64,000 nucleotides of DNA from Argentina anserina (lineage: Eukaryota; Streptophyta; Magnoliopsida; Rosales; Rosaceae): contig NC_065873.1 of NCBI RefSeq assembly GCF_933775445.1, positions 29,698,001 through 29,762,000 on the forward strand. The letters are read 5' to 3'. The notes beneath the pieces were generated by a model. The model did no database searches. It had not been told where the DNA came from and worked only from the letters and a program-made list of their open reading frames with translations. A program made the position numbers and the translations under genes. Positions 55,475 to 64,000 of this stretch are shown piece by piece. How positions within the stretch are numbered: position 1 is the stretch's first letter; each line of letters begins with the position of its first letter.

Positions 55475-58147
55475 ATGGAGGACGACTATTATATGAGCAG
55501 CGAGGACGAAGGCTATTACGACGAGGAGGAAGATAATGATCGCGAGAGTCTGGAGGAGGAGATGATGGCCTACGTTGAGAGTGAGACTCCAAAGTGTGAG
55601 GTTTCCTCCGCCAAGGTAATCCGATTTTTTACCGTTCTTGATTCAATTCTGGTAAATCCGGTTTGAAAAATTTACCTTCCGAGTTTCGAAATTATGAAAG
55701 GAATTTTATTATTGATGCAGGTAATTTCAAAAGAGTCTCTCTTGGCTGCACAGGTAATTATTCTTTATTTAATTTTGAGTTTCTGATATGAATGTAAGTT
55801 TGATGGCATTGAATTTTGTTTTCTGTTATATGCTGAGATGTTGGTTATTGGAAAACTGTAGAGGGGAGATGTGCAGAGGGTGATGGATGTGTTGTCATTG
55901 AAAGAGTACCATGCCCGAACCTTGCTCATTCATTATCGATGGGATGTCGACAAGGTGCTTGCTGTGTATGTTGAGAGAGGGAAAGAGTTTCTATACGAAA
56001 AGGCAGGCGTGACTATGGTGGAGCATGACACATCCGAGCTTTCATCTGAGGTCATGTGTGATATTTGCATGGATGAAATTCCGGCAAATGAGGTCACTGT
56101 CATGGATTGCAATCACTGTTTCTGTAACGAATGTAAGAACTCTGTTGATCGATCATCTAATCATTTTCTGTTTTGCGAAATTCTGAAGTGCATTTTGTTT
56201 GTTCTGGGATAACCAGTGATGACAATTAGCTTGGTGTATAATCTTTTGATTGAAGTTGATAAAAAAAGCATTTTGTTTTCACTTGTGATTTAATGGCATT
56301 TGAATTTTAATCTTTGAATATGTTCCTAAATAATGAGATTGGATTTTGCTAACGAAATGAAACCATTATGCAACCTTTGGGATTTCCTTTCAAATTTCTC
56401 TTAATGAATCTGGGGATATGGTTATCTGTAGAGGAGGTTATGGCAAATAGTATTGTGAACATGCGGAATGCACTAAATGCCTACCATCTCATGTTAGTGG
56501 CTTTGTTATATTTGTTCATGCCAGCCTGCTTGCTGTGATTCTATATTTTTTTTTTAATGGAATGAGTTTCGCCTGCCATTGTGCCTAGGTTGGACAGAGC
56601 ATTTTATTGTGAAAATAAATGAGGGTCAAAGTAGGCGCATCAAATGCATGGCGCACAAGTGCAATGCTGTGTGTGATGAAGCCATAATTAGAAATCTGGT
56701 CAGTGCAAGGGATCCTAATCTGGCAGAGAAGTTTGATCGTTTTCTCCTGGAGTCATATATTGAGGATAATAGAAAGGTGAAGTGGTGCCCGAGTGTTCCT
56801 CATTGTGGAAATGCTATACGTATTGAGGAAGATGGTTTAATCGAGATTGAATGTGCATGTGGAAAGCAATTCTGTTTTAGCTGTTTATGTGAAGCACACT
56901 CTCCTTGTTCATGCCACATGTGGGAGCAATGGTTGAAGAAGTGCGTAGATGAATCAGAGACTGTTAATTACATTTCAGTCAACACAAAGCCTTGCCCAAA
57001 ATGTAACAAGCTGGTTGAAAAAAATGGAGGATGCAATTTAGTTACCTGTATCTGTGAACAACCATTCTGGTGAGTGATTATACCGTGCATCTTCTGCAGA
57101 TACCCTTGTGTCTTCTTAACATTTATATGTGGTTGCAGTTAAAAGATGTGATATGCGCTCAAAAGTTTTTGTGCAAAGATGTGATATGTGTTCAACAATG
57201 TTTGAATTGGCTTTCACTGATTTGCTTTCATAATTTTGACAGCATTCATAACAATATTTGAAGTTGATAGTCTTTTTATTTTCTCTCTCAGTTGGCTCTG
57301 TGGTGCCCCTACTGGTTCGGATCATACATGGGATTCCATTGCAGGTCATGAGTGTGGACGATTCAAAGAAGATGAGGAGACAGACCTTGAGCAAACCAAG
57401 AAGGACCTATTTCGTTACACTCACTACTTCAACCGTTTTCAAGCTCATAAAGATTCTCTTAAGCTTGAAGCTTCGCTGAAGGAAACCGTACAAAGAAAGA
57501 TAACATATTTGGAAGAAAACTTATCGTCATCTAAAGATTATAGCTGGGCAAGCAATGCTCTCGACAGACTCTTTAGATCAAGGCGAATTATTGCATATTC
57601 CTACCCATTTGCATATCACATGTTTGGTGACCTTTTCAAAAAGGAGCTGACATTAGAAGAAAGGACTATAAAACAGAACTTGTTTGAGGACCAGCAGCAG
57701 CAGCTTGAGGCAAGCATGGAGAAGCTTTCTATGTTTACGCAGGAACCTTTTGATCATTATTCCGAGGAGAAACTTCACGATTTAAAATTAAGGATGGTGA
57801 ATCTTTCTTCGCTTGTTGATAAGCTCTGCCTAAAATTGTAAGTGTGCCAACCTCTGTACTAAAAAGATGATAAGAATGAAGTTTGTTGCCCTGAAAAAGC
57901 CATGATTTTTGTACAACTTATGGCAAACGGCTGTAGAGACTACAGTTCATCTCTATGTGAAGCTACATATTTTTTTTTATCAAATATGTGATGATAACAT
58001 GAGTCTAACATATTGTATACTTGCAGGTTTGAATGCATTGAGTATGATTTGCTGGGCAAACTTCAATTTTCTGTTCACAGAATTGTTTCTTACAGCTCAA
58101 ATGGAGTGGAGAAAGCATCAGAAATTAACAGTTGCTCTGGATTCTGA
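55475..58147 (+). CDS. ARIADNE-type RBR E3 ubiquitin ligase (ARI7/ARI8-like)
   Basis: Six exons (55475-55615, 55721-55753, 55862-56132, 56589-57069, 57292-57837, 58027-58147) give 530 codons. An acidic N-terminus (SSEDEGYYDEEEDNDRE) precedes a UBA-like segment, RING1 (from Cys124, CDICMDEIPA, MDCNHCFCNECW), IBR (WCPSVPHCGNAI, CACGKQFCFSC) and RING2 (CPKCNKLVEKNGGCN, then CEQPFCWLCG). The catalytic Cys of RING2 is expected at Cys297 in GGCN. A helical Ariadne domain follows (YTHYFNRFQAHKDSLKLE, DALDRLF-like region, DLLGKLQF). RBR ligases accept ubiquitin from the E2 on this Cys before passing it to substrate. CICEQPF has Glu where family members I know have Gly. The start is the only ATG giving the acidic N-terminus. 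Slightly shorter than Arabidopsis ARI7 as I recall it. Confidence 0.93.
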
Positions 58148-58399
58148 AAATGACAATGGGACGGTATGGCTATTTATAAAAGCAAGAGTCTTCCAGGCTT
58201 TACATATCCTTGCGGGTTCCTTATTATTTATGTTTCTGTACACTTTTTCTATACCAGAAAAGAACTTGGAAACATCAGATCTCCTACGGACAACTATAGA
58301 ATTTGTCCTCAACCGAGTTTGAGAGTGTGTTGTGGTGAAAGTTGATGCTTTTCTCTTTGAATCATGCCTGGGGAAGAACTGTCGAAGACTCTGCAAATC

Positions 58400-59300
58400 T
58401 CAAAAAAGTCCTTCAGGGCTGCAGATGGTGCTGAAATAGTTAGGATGGTCGAGTTCACAGTTGTGGAACTTTACCAAAATGATAACCCAACCTCTTAACC
58501 TCCTCAGGGTTAGAAACGTACTTAGAAATCAGATTCTTTTAAAATAACCTCACATATAATCCTAGTTGTTTTGCCAAGGATATTACATAGATAGGGTGAT
58601 GTACTAAGTTGTATGCATTCATTGTTCAGAAATGAAATTATGAGTTTATACATCTCATAATACTGGAGATACGTACGTTCCATTTTTCTCCCTTCTCTTA
58701 CCAAGTTGATCATAGAGCTATGAGAGTAGCAGCACAGTTTTACAGTCCTCGTTTGTTCATTTCATAGGGAAACAAATACGTGTACGGAAGTAACGTAACA
58801 ACACTCTCAGCTCATCAGCCTCTTGCTGAGTACTTGCTCTGAGCAACAATAGTATTGTGCTACAAATTCATGTAGCCATCCACCGAAGGTCTCCGAGACT
58901 TCATCAGTTTTTTGTGTTGGAGACCTTCAGCTGCTTTCGTACACTACATGAACATGAAGGGCTGTCATGTTTCCTCGGAGGAGGTATTGGACTATTTGCA
59001 TAGATAATATTTGTGAGGTGATCGACAAAATACAGCGGAACGTACCTTCACTGTGCAATGAAATACTTCATGTTCTTGGGATTTTATCCAACATTTATAT
59101 GAAGAAAGTTCGCAGCGAACTTTATTCAGAAATACATTTTCTTCATAAAACCATTTCGGGTCACTTTTGTTGGGCCAGTTTGGGGCTGCGGCCCACATAT
59201 AGTCGGGTCCTTGTTTTGAACCCAAGTGTTTATATCAAATTTTCGTTCAGCTCGTGCGTCGGTCATTTCCAACGAGAAGCTCCAATTGAGATCACAAGAT
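58400..59300. other. ARIADNE 3' flank and SEC3 promoter
   Basis: No gene recognised. Near the SEC3 gene there are site II motifs TGGGCC (59171-59176) and GGCCCA (59190-59195), about 125-150 bp before the ATG, in keeping with a constitutive gene. Confidence 0.45.
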
Positions 59301-59318
59301 AGTGCAGCACCACCGGCC

Positions 59319-62300
59319 ATGGCGAAATCCAGCGCCGACGACCAGGAGCTCCGGCGAGCCTGCGAGGCCGCAATCGAAGGCACCAAGCAGTCCGTGGTCA
59401 TGTCGATCCGTGTCGCCAAGAGCAGAGGCATGTGGGGCAAAACTCACAAGCTCGGCCGCGACATGGCCAAGCCTAGGGTTCTTGCCCTTTCCGGTACTCA
59501 CTTCTCTCTCGTCTTCCTCTCTTAGACCTGATCAGACTAGTGCTAGCGCACCGTGTGTAATCTCGATTAGATTAGTAGATTAGCTGAGCTTAAATCGGTT
59601 GATCTGACTGATTTTGAGGTAGTAGAATGTAGAGGTTGTCACAATGTGGCTGGATGAGTAATGCGGTTGGAACTGAAGATTAGCTTATCTTTGAAGCTCG
59701 CCAGAAGCTTGTTAATTCTGATTAGACCTTAATTTAATCTACTTTTAGGAGTAGTGTAGCTAGAACCTGCTAAGTGTTGTTGTTATATTGATTGAGTACA
59801 CTTTTTTCAAGTGTAAAAAAGTTGATACTTCTTATGGAGACCATTATTTCTGATTTATTGGAAATGCTACATGGGTATCTGTATTACCTGGTTACACTAA
59901 AGATCTGGGAGCTGCAGTTCGATATCAATCAATTAGGTTGGAATGGTTATACGTGTATTAATAAGTATTAGCTAGATATATAGATGTGTATCTGAGTTTA
60001 TTATTGATAACATTAGTCGTTCTGTGGTAAATGGCTGTGGATGACCTACATTTGTGGTTTTTGCAGTGAAAAACAAAGGCCAGCGGACTAAAGCCTTTCT
60101 TCGAGTCTTTAAAGATTCCAGTGGAGGAGTTCTTGAGGTAAACTAATTTTGTTCATTTTTAAAGAAAATTTTGTTTTGTTGCTTTCCACTTTGTTTTAGC
60201 TTATGTCAACTCAGTGGTATTGCATTTATATTGAGGTAAATTTTCTCCACTTGAATCCTCGGGATGGATTGTCCGATTTCTAGTCTTGTCTGGTTTTATC
60301 TGCTTTCCCTGAAGAATGTTATGTGCTTAATGCTGCCGGAATTTTACCGACACAGAGCCTGGAGTTGATAACTAGTGTTATGGTGCCTTAATATTTAATG
60401 TGGACTCTTTCCTTAGCAGATGAAAGGTTTTTTTTTCTTACTTACCAATATGTGAGAGAAACTGTAACTTATCTTACAAGTAGTATTATATAATGAGATT
60501 AATTATTTAAACAAAAGAATCTGGTCTCACCATACCCAAAAACAATATCTTACGAAGTGCCAACCTTTCCCAAAGTTGCCATGAATTCAACGTCTCAGAA
60601 AGTTCCCTTTACTTGCAGGCTGCAAAGTTATACAAGCTAAAGCATCTTTCAAAGGTGGAGGTTTTAACAAACGACCCTAGTGGATGTACTTTTACTCTGG
60701 TAATGCTCCATCCTACACGATGTCTGTTGAAAGACTATATGCTTGTGTAGAAAATCTGTGTAGTGGAAGGGGGTTCTTGCAATTAAGAAAACTAAGAACC
60801 AATCTCTGAACAAACATGTAGGTTTATTCTAGTTTGACTCCTTTTTTTGTAGGGTTTTGATAACCTAAGAAGCCAGAGTGTTGCTCCTCCTCAATGGACC
60901 ATGCGAAACATCGGTGACAGGTATATCATGAAAAATGATACCCCTCTCTATGGTATAAACCGTATAATCCTTTCATCAATTAAGTAGATTGCTCATATAT
61001 ATATTTTGACGTAGGAACCGCCTTTTATTGTGTATTTTAAACATATGCAAGGATGCACTGGACCAGCTGCCCAAAGTCGTTGGTATAGATGTTGTCGAGA
61101 TGGCTCTTTGGGCTAAGGTACATACTATGAGTTTATACTTCCGTGGTCTTTAAGATTGTAAGATATTTATGACTGAGGTTTCACTTCCTGGTGATTTTGT
61201 AATTACTGGTACTGCTTCAGTTGGGACTTCTGTTTGACGGTAACTTCGTGTTTCTGTTATGGAAAGATATATGTGCGGTGTTTGTGTAACTACTAGAGAC
61301 TAACTAATTCTTATATGCTTTAATGGTCTTAACATTTGGCCTCCTCCCTGTTGTCAGAAACTTTCTTTTATGACTTGTTTCCAAATAATTTATTCTCCTT
61401 ATCGTCTTTTGTTAAATTAGGAAAACACACCGGCAGATTCTAGTAAAAAAAATCAGCAGGAGGACCCTGCTGCTTCAACAGTGACTGAACGTGACTTGAA
61501 AGTAACTGTTGACAAAGAACTTGTCTCACAGGCCGAGGAAGAGGACATGGAGGCACTTTTGGGAACGTATGTACATTTCATTATCTTTCTTGTAATGTAA
61601 AATTTAATTTTTCTGTTTTAGAATGTTAATATTTGGTGGTATAAGATTTTAAGTTAAATGATGCTGCGTTTGCATAATCAGCAAATAGATAAGCAAAAGA
61701 TATGATTATACTGGTTTGAGGTTTTGGAAGCTCTTCTTTAATTTCCTGAACTTTGTTTGTACTTAGATCAACGGGACAAGTTTTATATAACGCCTGGTCG
61801 CCTGCTTAATTTATGATTTAAATTCAGCATTTGCGCCTGCCCATAGTTGATGAAACAAGTGGCTGTCCTGCGCTTAGTCAAATGTCGTGTACACATATAT
61901 TCATTGTAAAAGTAAACTTAGCCAGTTCTTTATACTTCCTAGTTTGATGATCATTTATATGTGCTAGAAACCATGTTTCCTGGGACTTTTCCCCTTTGTT
62001 CCTATTAGGTTGCTAGTTGCCTTACTTTGTAGTCTTGCAGCCACAATTTTTTTTCTAAGTTCTAAGTTTATACTGTTGCAACTATGCACATATGTGATGT
62101 GCAGTTATGTAATGGGTATTGGTGAAGCAGAGGCATTTTCTGAAAGATTGAAAAGAGAGCTTCTGGCTCTAGAAGCAGCAAATGTGCATGCCATTTTGGA
62201 AAGCGAACCTTTGATGGATGAGGTGAGCCGTTTCTCTGTTCATTTCTTTATATATTATGGCATTTCTTCTTTCCAAAGTTACTTTTTGAAGTTTCTTAAT

Positions 62301-64000
62301 TCGAAGGAGGTTTTCAGATGTTTACTTAATTATATTTTCTAATTTTCTGTTCACATGTCTGTATCACTGCTTTTGCATTATGTAGTAATCCATGTGGCTA
62401 TATCTTGAGATTCACTCATTCATTTTTTGACCTCATACTTGGTTAGAGCATTTTTCTGTTACACAAATGATGTCGCTATCTTTATTTGAACAACTTCATT
62501 CTTCATTATCTGCTCGAGCTACTTGCATCATTACTTTACCAAGCTGTATATGAAAATGATGTGAAAGCTGTTCATATCTAATTCTAGCACATTGTTTCCA
62601 TGGATGTCCATTTTCTTGAAAACATATGAGACTAATATGTATAGCGTCATTTTGTGGTGTTGTAGGTTTTGCAAGGGATTGAAGCGGCAACTAATTGTGT
62701 TGATGACATGGATGAATGGTTAGGCATCTTCAACGTGAAACTCAGACACATGAGAGAAGACATTGAGTCGGTATATCTTTGATATATGGATGACAATTTG
62801 TTTGTTTTCAATATTGCACATCACAGAAATTTGTACCTTTAAAATTTTTGATCTTCTGTTAAATGTGCTTAATACATTTTAGACTAACACAGCATACATT
62901 TTCAGATAGAAACCCGCAATAACAAGTTGGAAATGCAATCTGTAAATAATAAAGCACTCATAGAGGAACTTGACAAGCTTCTGAAAGGCTTGCATATCCC
63001 TACGGAGGTATGCTGTCCATTATGTTTACCTGTGATATATAGTTGATTAGTTTTGAACTGGCACTTGTTTAGGCCCGAAAGATCTTTTGAATGTCATTTC
63101 CTTGGTGTAGTATTCAACATGTTTGACTGGAGGTTCATTTGACGAGGCACGTATGATTCAAAACATAGAAGCATGTGAGTGGTTAGCTGGTGCTATACGC
63201 AGTCTTCAAGTACCCAATTTGGATCCTATCTATGCAAACATGCGAGCTGTATGCACTCTATCTTTATCATTTGTTTCCCTTCCCAAAAATATAAAGTGTG
63301 CAAAAACGCTGTGCTGTGACTTTCAAAGTTCTCTTTTGAAGCTAATAACACTTCAGAACATTGTTAGATTGGTTATAATGTAACTTAATCCTTAGAGTAA
63401 AATAATTTACAAGTTTTCAATGCACTCGTAATTATTCAAATACTTACAGGTTAAAGAGAAGCGAGCAGAACTTGAAATATTAAAAGCTACATTTGTCAGA
63501 AGAGCTTCTGAGTTCTTGCGAAATTACTTTGCTAGTTTGGTGGATTTCATGATCAGTGACAAGAGCTACTTTTCTCAGGTGCACTTTAGGACTTTAGTTC
63601 CTGTACATTTAACTAAAAATGTTCATCATCTCAGTAGGAATCTCAATGCTGACTACTTTGGTTGATTTTTAACAGCGGGGGCAACTGAAAAGGCCTGATC
63701 ATGCTGATCTACGGTACAAATGCAGGACATATGCTCGCCTTCTGCAACATTTAAAGGTCTTATCTCATATTAATTGCATTAACTATTTGAACCTTGCTCT
63801 ATATATGTGTGTATTTGCTTGTATTTATTTATTTCTCATCATCGGCACCTTTGTTTCTGCAGACTCTTGATAAAAATTGTCTTGGTCCGCTGAGAAAAGC
63901 ATATTGTAGCTCCCTCAACTTGCTTCTTCGTCGGGAGGTTAGAAATATTAATTTCCTAAGTCTAGTTTTTTATCATACCTTTTGCTCTCAAATTTTATAC
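59319..64000 (+). CDS. SEC3A: Exocyst complex component SEC3 (5' part, truncated by window end)
   Basis: Thirteen exons fall in the window and give the first 464 codons: 59319-59493, 60067-60137, 60619-60699, 60853-60920, 61015-61117, 61421-61566, 62105-62222, 62666-62770, 62906-63007, 63111-63248, 63450-63578, 63676-63756, 63863-63937. All joins are in frame, and the gene runs off the right edge after GGGAG/GTTAGA at 63938. The N-terminus ([20 protein letters not shown]) and blocks [58 protein letters not shown] and [19 protein letters not shown] identify plant SEC3 with its PH-like lipid-binding domain. A coiled-coil region follows ([20 protein letters not shown]). SEC3 marks exocytic sites and tethers secretory vesicles. 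Arabidopsis SEC3A is about 887 aa, so roughly half is present. The At1g47550 position matches. Confidence 0.95.

Noticed and set aside
57909..58322. 137-codon frame over ARIADNE exon 6 with hydrophobic C-terminus
   Set aside because: Exon 6 in the correct frame gives the conserved FECIEYDLLGKLQF end and a stop at 58147; the other frame is a shadow.
1..64000. CRISPR arrays, operons, phage genes, LTR retrotransposons, rRNA genes
   Set aside because: Looked for and not seen. The window is a plant nuclear region with only DNA elements and SINE-type insertions.

Overview
This window is nuclear DNA from a flowering plant, most likely a eudicot. Genes are AT-rich and split by short AT-rich GT-AG introns, several genes have leader introns, and every recognisable protein belongs to a plant family. 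The reading frames and gene order suggest a rosid. I lean to Rosaceae (strawberry/rose group), but that is an impression, not something proved here. There are no prokaryotic features, CRISPR arrays or rRNA genes.

Layout. 0.9-6.6 kb (+): 17-exon leishmanolysin-like metallopeptidase. 7.6-9.4 kb (+): V-ATPase subunit F. 10.3-11.2 kb (-): thaumatin-like protein. 13.0-14.8 kb (-): LPAT4/5-type acyltransferase. 16.0-16.6 kb (-): twice-frameshifted, intronless NEDD8-conjugating enzyme pseudogene. 17.1-18.1 kb (+): PDLP-like double Gnk2 (DUF26) protein. 18.8-19.8 kb (-): divergent ELO-family protein. 22.0-22.8 kb (+): ER-anchored RING E3. 24.4-25.0 kb: hAT-type element. 27.0-28.2 kb (+): GATL1/PARVUS-like GT8 glycosyltransferase. 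29.9-30.5 kb: Mutator-type element. 33.1-35.8 kb (-): P-class PPR protein. 36.4-37.0 kb (+): CML41-like EF-hand protein. 37.6-41.3 kb (-): DA1-type growth regulator. 43.5-45.2 kb (-): inositol polyphosphate 5-phosphatase. 46.1-46.5 kb: second Mutator-type element. 48.1-49.6 kb (+): F-box/LRR/FBD protein. 51.3-54.2 kb (+): MATE transporter with a SINE-like insertion in intron 2. 54.7-55.1 kb: tRNA-derived SINE. 55.5-58.1 kb (+): ARIADNE RBR E3 ligase. 59.3 kb to the right edge (+): exocyst subunit SEC3, cut off by the window end. Coordinates of multi-exon genes come from joining GT-AG exons in frame; every joined gene stayed open and ended at a family-appropriate length.

How the genes relate. 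These are ordinary housekeeping, cell-wall, membrane-lipid, signalling and ubiquitin genes, not an operon or a functional cluster. The strongest structural signal is gene order. TLP-LPAT-ELO-RING-GATL1-PPR-DA1 interleaves two paralogous Arabidopsis segments, and 5PTase11-MATE-SEC3 matches a third Arabidopsis stretch. I therefore read the window as a well-preserved ancestral order that Arabidopsis has fractionated. I found no convincing previously undescribed biological system. The most interesting items are a precisely bounded hAT element, two Mutator-type elements with 9-bp target duplications, a full SINE with target duplication, the ELO-family protein that lacks both catalytic ELO motifs, a likely N-myristoylated 5-phosphatase, and a repeat-expanded proline/tyrosine linker in DA1.
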